Made by a program: the position numbers and the translations under genes. A stretch of DNA of 12,313 bases, taken from positions 1 to 12,313 of the forward strand of contig JBIJBU010000050.1 of the NCBI GenBank assembly GCA_044345075.1, given 5' to 3'. The DNA is from CAIKZY01 sp044345075. GTDB lineage: Bacteria > Actinomycetota > Actinomycetes > S36-B12. Each line of letters starts with the position of its first letter. The first letter of the stretch is position 1. The notes under the pieces were generated by a model, which saw only the letters and a list, made by a program, of their open reading frames with translations, was not told where the DNA came from and searched no databases. Below, piece after piece: positions 5,846 through 12,313 of this stretch.

Positions 5846-6685
5846 ATGGCCGGCGTGAGTGGGGAGACCAGCGACCTGAGTGCGCGCGCCTCCAGCCCGC
5901 AGTCCCTGATCATCACCATCTACGGCGCCTTCAGCCGCCCTCTGGGTGGGTGGTTTGCCGTGAGCAGCCTCCTGTCGATGCTCGAAGTGCTGGAGATCGA
6001 CGAGTCGTCGGTGCGCGGCACCCTCTCTCGGCTCAAGCGACGCGGGATCCTCGTGGCGGACAAGCACGGCACCAGCGCCGGCTACGCGCTCGGTATCTCC
6101 GCTCGCCGCACCTTCGAACTGGGCGACGCTCGTGTACTCGAACGCCGCACTCCCCCGCCCAATCGCGGCTGGGTACTTGCCGCCTTTTCCATCCCCGAGA
6201 CCTCACGAGACCTCCGCTACCGCCTCCGCTCACGTCTCTCGCGAGTCGGCTTCACTCAGGTCAGCGGTGGCCTGTGGATCGCACCACGCCAGCTGGAGAG
6301 CGACCTCCGCTACCTCGTCACGAGTCTCAACGTCAGCGAATACGTCGACATCTTCACTGCCGAGCACAGCGGCTTCCGAGATTCCGGCGAGGCAGTCGAC
6401 CAATGGTGGGATCTCGGGGCAATCGCCGATCTCTACGAGCAGTTCACTGCGGAGTACAAGTCAACAGCCGCTTACTGGAAGCGGACGAAGGACGTTGACC
6501 CCACGCGCGCCTTCGCCGATTACACGCGAGTTCTGACCGCGTGGCGCCCGATTCCATATCTCGATCCCGGCCTGCCGGCCGAGTTCTTACCTAAGGGCTG
6601 GCCGGGCACGTCGGCGACGGCACTGTTCTTTGGGCTGCACGACAGGCTGGCGAAGTCTGCGATGGACTTCGCGCGGCGCGCGTAG
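5846..6685 (+). CDS. PaaX-family transcriptional regulator
   Basis: Regulator of 279 residues in the GntR-like PaaX family, whose best-studied member represses phenylacetate degradation in response to phenylacetyl-CoA. Visible architecture: N-terminal winged helix (about 18-90, with SLIITIYGAF, SSVRGTLSRLKRRGIL and YALGISARR), a central Cas2-like ferredoxin-fold domain (about 107-175, starting RGWVLAAFSIPE, with LRSRLSRVGFTQVSGGLWIAPR), and a C-terminal helical domain ending in LPKGWPGTSATALFFGLHDRL. The start ATG 5846 is preferred because a TANNNT element ends six bases upstream; an in-frame GTG at 5825 would add seven residues and GTG 5855 would remove three. It is divergent from the LLM monooxygenase and convergent with the FAD oxidoreductase ending at 6723. 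The ligand may be an aryl-CoA, which would fit the CoA-linked oxygenase at the right edge, but this is inference. Confidence 0.9.
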   Translation: MAGVSGETSDLSARASSPQSLIITIYGAFSRPLGGWFAVSSLLSMLEVLEIDESSVRGTLSRLKRRGILVADKHGTSAGYALGISARRTFELGDARVLERRTPPPNRGWVLAAFSIPETSRDLRYRLRSRLSRVGFTQVSGGLWIAPRQLESDLRYLVTSLNVSEYVDIFTAEHSGFRDSGEAVDQWWDLGAIADLYEQFTAEYKSTAAYWKRTKDVDPTRAFADYTRVLTAWRPIPYLDPGLPAEFLPKGWPGTSATALFFGLHDRLAKSAMDFARRA

Positions 6686-6722
6686 TGGAATGAACGTGCA
6701 GTTTGCTCGTAAGGCGTGACGA

Positions 6723-8267
6723 CTAGCCGACGATGTCGGCAACCATGGCCCCACTAGTACCGCCTACGCCTCCACCGGGCCACGTGCCAGCGCCGCAGAT
6801 GAACAGGCGATCGACCGGAGTGCGATGACGACCCCAGCCCGGCACGGGGCGAAGGAAGAAGAACTGCGCCGGGTGATGACTGCCGCCGAGTGAATCTCCC
6901 TTGACGAGGTTTGCGTTGTAGCGCTGCAGGTCGGCGGGTGAGAGCACGTGGCGACCGAGTACCTGAGCGCCAAGACCCGGCGCGTAAGTCTCGAGGATGC
7001 CCATCACGTAGTCGGCGTACTCCTCGCGGACGTCATCCCAATGACGACCGTCGGCGATCTCCAACGGCAGGACGCGCACCTGCACCCACAGGGTGTGCTT
7101 GCCCTCGGGTGCGCGCGACGGATCAGTCACAGTCGGCTGCCCGACGACGAGTGTCGGCGAGGTTGGCAGGGTGCCGGCAGCGGCCTCGGTGTAGGTCATC
7201 GCCATGTTGTCGAGGTAGGGGCCGATGTGCACGTAGTTGAATGCGCCGGCCTTCGGATCAATCCACTGCGGCAGTTCATCAAGCGCCAGATGGATCATCA
7301 TCGTGGCCAGGCCCGGCTCGAACTCGCGTGCACGGGCGACCTTGCGCTCCGCTGCTACAGCTGCAGGCAGCATGTCGGGCATCAGGGACGGGTTAACGTT
7401 CGAGATGACCGCGTGCGATGCGCGAATCACTTCGCCTGACTCAAGTCGCACTCCGACAGCATTGCCGCCTTCGATCAGGATCTCGCTGACGCGTGCATTG
7501 CACTGCACCGCGCCACCGCATTCATTGATGACGCCAACGAGTGCCTTGATGAGGGTGTCTGCACCGCCTTTGCCGATCACCATGCCGAACATCTGACCGC
7601 CGAGGGTCTCGAGGTAGGAGAACAGGGCGCCACCGGGTACATCGGGCGCGAAGTCGAGGTGCATGCCCCAACTGGCGAGCAGTGCGCGCATCTTCGGTGA
7701 CACGAAGTTGGCATTCGCGAAGGAGCGAGTGCTGGCGAGGGCGAGCTTGGTCAGTTCGTAGACGCCATCCATGCCGAGTGCCTTATGCGCCTTGCGCAGC
7801 ACCTTCGCTGCTTTCCATGACGGGAGGTCAGCGCCAAGCAGGCCGATGAGATACGGCGCCCAGTCACCAAGCTGCGCCCCGAGGCGATCCCAGGCGGCGA
7901 CATCATCAGGCGATACCGCCGCGATGCTGGCGCGAGTGGCCTCCGCATCGGTCTGGACTCCAACGCTCGTGCCATCGGGGAACAACGAGCAGAACGGCTT
8001 GGTTGAGGGCACGAGCTCGAAACCGTGGCGCGCGAGGTCGGCACCGATAGCGGCATTGACCGGTCCACCCGCAAACAGGCCGAGGTTCATCGCGAACAGG
8101 TCGTGGCGGAAGCCCGGCAAGGTGACCTCAGCGGTACGCACCGCGCCTCCGGGGATATCTGCGCTCTCGAGCACGATGACCCGACGGCCCTTCTTCGCCA
8201 GTAGGGCCGCAGCCGAGAGTCCGTTGATACCCGAACCGATCACGATGATGTCTGCCTGGGATTCCAT
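6723..8267 (-). CDS. COG1233-type FAD-dependent oxidoreductase (PYROXD2/phytoene-desaturase-like)
   Basis: Flavoprotein of 514 residues in the amine-oxidase/phytoene-desaturase superfamily. The N-terminal dinucleotide-binding fold IVIGSGINGLSAAALLAKKG (8-27) ends in VIVLES (30-35), and PGGAVRT follows at 39-45. The C-terminal FAD-contact segment is RLFICGAGTWPGGGVGG. No signal peptide or membrane segment is evident. ATG 8267 is supported by AGGAAG six to seven bases upstream. Full-length paralogy with the divergent gene at 8360 is plain from shared blocks such as GQP, DPSRAPEG, LSPADLQ and the two ends. Members of this group desaturate or isomerise carotenoids, retinoids or other hydrophobic substrates, and many have no known substrate. 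No phytoene synthase or other carotenoid gene is visible, so a carotenoid role is not supported here. The gene converges with the PaaX-family gene, 37 bp apart. Confidence 0.9.
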   Translation of the reverse strand: MESQADIIVIGSGINGLSAAALLAKKGRRVIVLESADIPGGAVRTAEVTLPGFRHDLFAMNLGLFAGGPVNAAIGADLARHGFELVPSTKPFCSLFPDGTSVGVQTDAEATRASIAAVSPDDVAAWDRLGAQLGDWAPYLIGLLGADLPSWKAAKVLRKAHKALGMDGVYELTKLALASTRSFANANFVSPKMRALLASWGMHLDFAPDVPGGALFSYLETLGGQMFGMVIGKGGADTLIKALVGVINECGGAVQCNARVSEILIEGGNAVGVRLESGEVIRASHAVISNVNPSLMPDMLPAAVAAERKVARAREFEPGLATMMIHLALDELPQWIDPKAGAFNYVHIGPYLDNMAMTYTEAAAGTLPTSPTLVVGQPTVTDPSRAPEGKHTLWVQVRVLPLEIADGRHWDDVREEYADYVMGILETYAPGLGAQVLGRHVLSPADLQRYNANLVKGDSLGGSHHPAQFFFLRPVPGWGRHRTPVDRLFICGAGTWPGGGVGGTSGAMVADIVG

Positions 8268-8284
8268 GACGCACTTCCTACTCG

Positions 8285-8306
8285 GTCACTACTGTGAGAA
8301 TGTGAC
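8285..8306. promoter_or_regulatory. inverted repeat in the promoter between the two FAD oxidoreductases
   Basis: GTCAC (8285-8289) and GTGAC (8302-8306) form an inverted repeat with a 12-base spacer, and an inner TCAC-TACT-GTGA dyad (8286-8297) overlaps the left arm. It lies in the 92-bp gap between the divergent starts at 8267 and 8360, where one site could control both genes. Arms are short, so chance is a real alternative. Confidence 0.28.
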
Positions 8307-8359
8307 GATCGACATCTTTGCGACATATACGCGCCAGGGCAACCAACCGAGGAGTTTTC

Positions 8360-9940
8360 ATGGCCGAGCGTGAATTCGACGCCGTCATCGTGGGCAGCGG
8401 CATCAATGCGCTCGTCGCTGGTGCACTTCTTGCAAAAGAAGGCTGGAAGGTGTGCCTCTGCGAGCGCAATGCCACGCCCGGCGGCGCCATTGCCACCCGC
8501 AGTGATCGCATCCCCGGCTACACGATCGAGTTCCTGTCGAGCTGGTATCCCCTGTTCGTGGGCGGCCCCGCGTACGCCCTGCTCGCCGACGACCTAGCTG
8601 CGCGCGGTGTCGTGTTCCAGAACACCGCGCTGCCCACAGGTGTGGTCTGCGCTGACGGCTCAGCAATTCTCTCGACGGATCCTGCAATCACCGCCGAGCA
8701 GCTTGGGCGTCACGGTGACGCCGAGAACTGGAATGCAGTCATGGCCGAATTCGGGGCCAAGATCAATCTCGCCTTCGGGCTGCTCGGCACTGACTTCTGG
8801 CGTAAGTCCTCGCTCAAGTTCGGCTGGGGAGCCTTCCGCCAACTCGGCCGCCGCAAGCTGGTCGCCAGTGGCGCCGAATTGCTCGAGCCAGCAGCGCCGT
8901 GGCTCGATCGCGCCTTCGACTCCCCTGTCACGCGTGCGTTGCTCGCACCGTGGGCCCTGCATAACGGCCTCGGCCCCGACGATGCAGCAAGCGCCTTCAT
9001 CACGAAGGTGATCGGCGCGGCCATTGCCTTCGGCGGATGCCCCGTGCCTATCGGCGGTGGCATCACTGTCGTGAATGCACTGCTCGGCATCATCAACGAT
9101 GCCGGTGGCGAGGTGCGCACGAATGCCGAGGTGACTCGCGTCAATGTCAGCAACGGGCGCGCGACTGGCGTGAGCCTCGCCGATGGCACGTCGATCAGCG
9201 CCCGTCGAGCAGTGCTCGCCTCGGTCACGCCTCAGGCGCTGTACACGCACTTGCTGTCACCCAGTGACGTGCAGGCCGACACCCTCGCTGCTGCGGAGGC
9301 CTTCCGCTACGGCCGCGCCGGCATGCAGATTCATATCGCGATGCGCGAGAAGCCGGTGTGGGCAACGGCCCCGGAGATGGCCGACGTCGCAATGGTGCAC
9401 GTGCTCGAGAGCATGGACTCACTCTCGGAGTCGGTGAATGCCGCCAACCGCGGATATCTGCCGCGACGGCCCACAATCGTGGTCGGCCAGCCCTGCACGC
9501 TAGATCCGTCGCGAGCACCCGAAGGGCAGTCACTGCTGTGGATCCAGTTACAGGAGAACCCGCGCCATGTCGTCGGAGATCTCGCCGGCGAGATCGATTG
9601 CGGTGACGGCACCTGGACTCCCGCTATCCGCGACGCCTACGCGGAACGCATCATCTCGATGCTCGAGCCGCACATCACCAACATTCGCAGTGCGGCGATC
9701 GAGACCTTCGCGCTCAGCCCCGCGGATCTGCAAGCAATGAACATCAACCTGGTGGGCGGCGATCCGTACTCCGGTGACTGCCGAGTCGATCAGTACGCCG
9801 CGTGGCGCCCGCTGTCGACCGCTCAGGGTCACAACACCGGCATCAAAGATCTGTGGCAGATCGGCGCCTCGACTCATCCCGGCCCCGGCCTCGGTGGCGG
9901 CTCGGGCTATCTCGTCGCCCAGCGCCTGCTCAAGAAGTAA
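8360..9940 (+). CDS. COG1233-type FAD-dependent oxidoreductase, paralogue of the 6723-8267 gene
   Basis: Flavoprotein of 526 residues with the same architecture as its divergent neighbour: N-terminal FAD-binding fold AVIVGSGINALVAGALLAKEG (8-28), PGGAIATR (40-47), a middle substrate domain, and the C-terminal FAD segment IGASTHPGPGLGGGSG (501-516). Shared blocks with the paralogue include GQP, LDPSRAPEG and ALSPADLQ, but overall identity looks moderate, so the duplication is old or the genes arrived separately. ATG 8360 is preferred because GAGGAG (8349-8354) lies five bases upstream; an in-frame earlier start at 8318 has no ribosome site and runs through the putative promoter. A strong terminator follows at 9953. 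The substrate is unknown; a desaturase, isomerase or oxidase acting on a hydrophobic or alicyclic compound is the family-based expectation. It may form a functional pair with its neighbour. Confidence 0.9.
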   Translation: MAEREFDAVIVGSGINALVAGALLAKEGWKVCLCERNATPGGAIATRSDRIPGYTIEFLSSWYPLFVGGPAYALLADDLAARGVVFQNTALPTGVVCADGSAILSTDPAITAEQLGRHGDAENWNAVMAEFGAKINLAFGLLGTDFWRKSSLKFGWGAFRQLGRRKLVASGAELLEPAAPWLDRAFDSPVTRALLAPWALHNGLGPDDAASAFITKVIGAAIAFGGCPVPIGGGITVVNALLGIINDAGGEVRTNAEVTRVNVSNGRATGVSLADGTSISARRAVLASVTPQALYTHLLSPSDVQADTLAAAEAFRYGRAGMQIHIAMREKPVWATAPEMADVAMVHVLESMDSLSESVNAANRGYLPRRPTIVVGQPCTLDPSRAPEGQSLLWIQLQENPRHVVGDLAGEIDCGDGTWTPAIRDAYAERIISMLEPHITNIRSAAIETFALSPADLQAMNINLVGGDPYSGDCRVDQYAAWRPLSTAQGHNTGIKDLWQIGASTHPGPGLGGGSGYLVAQRLLKK

Positions 9941-9952
9941 TCCGAATGCACG

Positions 9953-9986
9953 AAGCGGGGGTCACCACCAGGTGACCCCCGCTTTT
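9953..9986 (+). terminator. rho-independent terminator after the FAD oxidoreductase
   Basis: A perfect 14-bp stem, AAGCGGGGGTCACC (9953-9966) with GGTGACCCCCGCTT (9971-9984), closes an ACCA loop and runs into TTTT (9983-9986). It starts 12 bases after the stop at 9940. The convergent cyclase gene ends at 9998, so the same hairpin may also stop minus-strand transcripts, although the minus-side T-run is only two bases. Confidence 0.92.
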
Positions 9987-9997
9987 GCGTTCGTGAT

Positions 9998-10768
9998 TTA
10001 GCGCTGCACGAGTGCGAGCACGCGGCACGGGCTGCCCGAGCCGTTGACGATCGGCAGCGGTGCGACGATCACGACAGCGCCCTTAGTCGGGATCTTGTCG
10101 AGATTGCGCAACTGCGTGACGCCGTACTTATTCGCACCCATGAACATGGTGTGGCACGGGAAGGGCGGCTCGAAGCCGAAGGCGCCACCGGCATCGGTGC
10201 CGACAGTTTCGACACCCCAGCCGAGGATCTTCGCCTTCGAGATGTACTCGGCGGCCTCGGGCGTGACACCTGGGGTGTGCGGACCGTTCTCGTCGGCGTT
10301 GGCGAATGCGGCGGGATCATCTCCGTACTTCGACCAGCCGGTGCGGAAGAGCATCCAACCGTTCTCCGGCAGGGGGCCATTGGCAGCCTCCCAGTCGAGG
10401 ACATCCTGCAAGGTCAGGCAGTAGTCGGGGTTGCCCGCGACCTCAGCGGTCTTGTCGATCACTGCGGCAGCACCGATCAGGCGCTTGGCCGGAACCTGCG
10501 AGACGTCGTCGAGATCCTTGCCGGTGATCCAGTGGTTCGGTGCATCGAAGTGAGTGCCCGTGTGCTCGCCGGTGTGGATGTTGTTCCAGTACCAGGCCGG
10601 ACCCTTCTCGTCATAACGGCTGATGAGCTCGAGGCTGAACTTCGCGGTCTGGCCCATCTCCGGCGGCAGCTGGAGGATCGGGGTCTCCGAATGGAGCGGC
10701 GACGTGAGGTCGATGACCTCGACCGAGCCGTCGAGGATGGCGGCGGCGAGGCCGGAGAGATCGGACAT
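9998..10768 (-). CDS. metal-dependent cyclase-family hydrolase (kynurenine-formamidase-like)
   Basis: Cyclase-family (PF04199 type) hydrolase, 256 residues. The metal-binding motif HTGTHFDAPNHW (69-80) is intact with His69, His73 and Asp75 and the catalytic-region His79. His206 in PFPCHTMF is the likely further ligand, and the end PTKGAVVIVAPLPI...GSGSPCRVLAL is typical of the family. The glutamate often found in a following ENL segment is not obvious; the sequence reads TQLRNL. Family members hydrolyse amide or lactam bonds (N-formylkynurenine, isatin). ATG 10768 is chosen since an AAGGGA-like ribosome site precedes it and the upstream in-frame extension to 10924 is low-complexity and overlaps the neighbour gene. 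It lies 76 bp after the monooxygenase/OYE fusion on the same strand, so it is probably co-transcribed and may act in the same aromatic pathway. It is longer than typical KynB, so kynurenine formamidase is only one option. Confidence 0.88.
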   Translation of the reverse strand: MSDLSGLAAAILDGSVEVIDLTSPLHSETPILQLPPEMGQTAKFSLELISRYDEKGPAWYWNNIHTGEHTGTHFDAPNHWITGKDLDDVSQVPAKRLIGAAAVIDKTAEVAGNPDYCLTLQDVLDWEAANGPLPENGWMLFRTGWSKYGDDPAAFANADENGPHTPGVTPEAAEYISKAKILGWGVETVGTDAGGAFGFEPPFPCHTMFMGANKYGVTQLRNLDKIPTKGAVVIVAPLPIVNGSGSPCRVLALVQR

Positions 10769-10844
10769 GTGCTTCCCTTCGAGGTGCGATTGCGCGTTAC
10801 CGATGGCGACGCTAGCGGAGTTTGATGTGTGCGGCGAGCGGTTT

Positions 10845-12313
10845 CTACGGACGCCAACGGCTGGGGCGATTGACGACCGTGGTCTCCTCCGGCACCAGCA
10901 CGAGCCGGGGCTTGGGATCCTCACTGCGACCTGCGGCCGGCTTGCTGCTTCCCCACAGGTACGGATCAGGCCACTTCATCGCGTAGTCCTGATCAGCGGC
11001 CGCGTGCAGGGTCCAGTTCGGGTCGTACAGGTGCGGACGCCCGACTGCGCACAGGTCGGCTCGACCCGCAGCGATATTCGTATTGACGTCGTCCCAGCTG
11101 CTGATCGCACCCACCGCGATGGTCGGGATCCCGACCAGATTGCGGATGCGATCGGAGTACGGGGTCTGGTACGAGCGGCCGTAGGCCGGACGAGCCTTGG
11201 GCGTGGTCTCTCCCGTCGACACGTCGAGGATGTCAGCGCCGTGATCGGCAAATGCCTGCGCGATGACGATCGACTCTTCCTCTGCAATGCCGTCAGATAC
11301 CCAATCGGTGGCGGATAGCCGGACGCTAATGGGTCGATCGGAAGGCCAGACAGCGCGGACCGCATCGAATACCTCGAGCGGGAAGCGAAGTCGGTTCTCT
11401 GTCGACCCGCCGTACTCGTCAGTGCGCTGGTTGCTCACCGGGGTAAGGAAGGAGGAGATCAAGAAACCGTGGGCGAAGTGCAATTCCAGGAGATCGAAGC
11501 CCGCGGCCGCCGCACGTCGAGTCGACTCGACGAACTCCGCCACGACATCGTCCATGTCCCCGCGGCTCATCTCGCGCGGAACCTGATTTGCCTCGGCCCA
11601 CGCGATCGCTGATGGTGCGATCAGCGGCCAGGCACCCCCATCGAGCGGAGCATCCATGCCCTCCCACGACGGCTTCACCGCGCCCTTGCGGCCGGCATGT
11701 CCGAGCTGAAGGCCGATCTTCGCGGGTGTCGTATGCACGTAGTCGACCACGCGAGCCCAGCCGGCCTGCTGGGCGTCATTCCAGATGCCGGGGCAGCCCG
11801 GGGTGATGCGACCGTCAGCGGACGTTGCCGCCATCTCGGTGAGGATCAGGCCAGCGCCACCGAGTGCGCGAGCGCCGTAGTGCACCAGGTGAATATCGCT
11901 CGGCACTCCGTCGATGGCCGAGTAGAGACCGATGGGCGAGACAACAACGCGGTTGGCGATGTCAACCTCGCGCAGGCGGAAGGGCAGGAACATCGGCGGA
12001 CGCGGAGTGGTGCCTGCCGGGACGCGACCGGCAGCGATCTCGCTCTTCATCAGCCACGCATCGACCTCGGCCACGAACTTCGGGTCGCGCGCCTGCAGGT
12101 TTCCGTAGGTGACGCGACGACTGCGGGTCATCATGTTGAAGACGAACTGCGGGAGATCCTGGCCGACGTACTGGTCGATCTCTTCGAACCACTCCATGCT
12201 CGCCTGCGCTGAGCGCTGGGTGCTCTTGATAACCGGACCCCGCTCGGTGTCATAGGCCTTGAGGGCATCGGCGATGGTCGGTTGCTCAATGACGCAGGCT
12301 GCGAGCGCAAGGG
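10845..12313 (-). CDS. FAD monooxygenase/Old Yellow Enzyme fusion, C-terminal part (runs off right edge)
   Basis: The reading frame is open to the window edge, so the ATG at 12197 is internal. 488 residues are visible. The first about 60 (including IADALKAYDTERGPVIKSTQ, then SMEWFEEIDQYV) match the C-terminal tail of a PHBH-type FAD monooxygenase and the linker LTRSRRVTYGNL-like segment. An Old Yellow Enzyme barrel follows (about 105-440) with NRVVVSPIGLYS, QLGHAGRKG, LHFAHGFLISSFLTP and TDEYGGSTENRLRFPLEVFDAVR. This order is that of bifunctional salicylyl-CoA 5-hydroxylase/oxidoreductases and 2-aminobenzoyl-CoA monooxygenase/reductase, which hydroxylate C5 of an aryl-CoA and may then reduce the ring. 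The Tyr usual after HG (HGYL) is Phe here (codon 11463-11465). The likely substrate is anthraniloyl- or salicylyl-CoA; the hydroxylase active site is outside the window. It leads the operon containing the cyclase. Confidence 0.9.
   Translation of the reverse strand, partial: LALAACVIEQPTIADALKAYDTERGPVIKSTQRSAQASMEWFEEIDQYVGQDLPQFVFNMMTRSRRVTYGNLQARDPKFVAEVDAWLMKSEIAAGRVPAGTTPRPPMFLPFRLREVDIANRVVVSPIGLYSAIDGVPSDIHLVHYGARALGGAGLILTEMAATSADGRITPGCPGIWNDAQQAGWARVVDYVHTTPAKIGLQLGHAGRKGAVKPSWEGMDAPLDGGAWPLIAPSAIAWAEANQVPREMSRGDMDDVVAEFVESTRRAAAAGFDLLELHFAHGFLISSFLTPVSNQRTDEYGGSTENRLRFPLEVFDAVRAVWPSDRPISVRLSATDWVSDGIAEEESIVIAQAFADHGADILDVSTGETTPKARPAYGRSYQTPYSDRIRNLVGIPTIAVGAISSWDDVNTNIAAGRADLCAVGRPHLYDPNWTLHAAADQDYAMKWPDPYLWGSSKPAAGRSEDPKPRLVLVPEETTVVNRPSRWRP

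Noticed and set aside
5846..6685. Taking the Cas2-like domain as a sign of CRISPR
   Set aside because: This domain is a normal part of PaaX-family regulators, and no repeat-spacer array or cas gene is present.
7771..8373. Plus-strand open frame (200 codons) antisense to the first FAD oxidoreductase
   Set aside because: It is an Arg/Ser/Pro/Ala-rich shadow frame that runs through the divergent promoter into the ribosome site of the next gene.
9998..10768. Gene symbol kynB for the cyclase
   Set aside because: The protein is longer than usual KynB, the expected Glu ligand is not clear and no kynurenine-pathway gene is visible.
10769..10924. N-terminal extension of the cyclase to an upstream start
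   Set aside because: It would overlap the monooxygenase/OYE fusion, is low-complexity, and a ribosome site precedes ATG 10768.

Overview
The window is a high-GC, densely coded stretch of bacterial DNA with no rRNA, tRNA, insertion sequence or CRISPR array. A PaaX-family regulator, a probable leaderless promoter, EthD and COG1233-type oxidoreductase genes and the high GC together suggest an actinobacterium (Actinomycetota). That is an inference from gene content and style, not a proven assignment. No gap between genes exceeds about 110 bp.

Layout, left to right. (1) Positions 1-688, minus: N-terminal part of an acyl-CoA dehydrogenase that runs off the left edge. It is divergent from an ACAD10/11-type phosphotransferase (798-1886, plus) followed by an EthD-domain protein (1950-2264, plus). 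(2) Positions 5699-2292, minus: a probable operon of an LLM-type FMNH2-dependent monooxygenase, an AraC-family regulator, a flavodoxin-fold NAD(P)H:FMN reductase and a split-barrel flavin reductase, the last two overlapping as TAATG. (3) Positions 5846-6685, plus: a PaaX-family regulator divergent from the monooxygenase; the shared promoter carries a 21-bp-spaced direct repeat of AraC type. (4) Positions 6723-8267 (minus) and 8360-9940 (plus): two divergent, clearly paralogous COG1233/PYROXD2-like FAD oxidoreductases, the second closed by a textbook terminator at 9953-9986. (5) Positions 12313-9998, minus: the C-terminal part of a fused FAD monooxygenase/Old Yellow Enzyme of the salicylyl-CoA 5-hydroxylase or 2-aminobenzoyl-CoA monooxygenase/reductase type, running off the right edge, followed by a kynurenine-formamidase-like metal-dependent cyclase.

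Taken together this looks like an accessory catabolic island rich in flavoenzymes: seven of the twelve genes encode flavin-dependent or flavin-reducing proteins. The right end points to CoA-thioester aromatic degradation (anthranilate- or salicylate-like), the centre to a two-component FMNH2 monooxygenase with its own reductases and regulator, and the left end to acyl-CoA oxidation, perhaps of 4-hydroxyacyl-CoA. Whether these modules act on one substrate cannot be told from sequence alone. The strongest candidates for something undescribed are the doubled-reductase LLM operon with its AraC-like operator, and the inverted pair of diverged FAD oxidoreductases.
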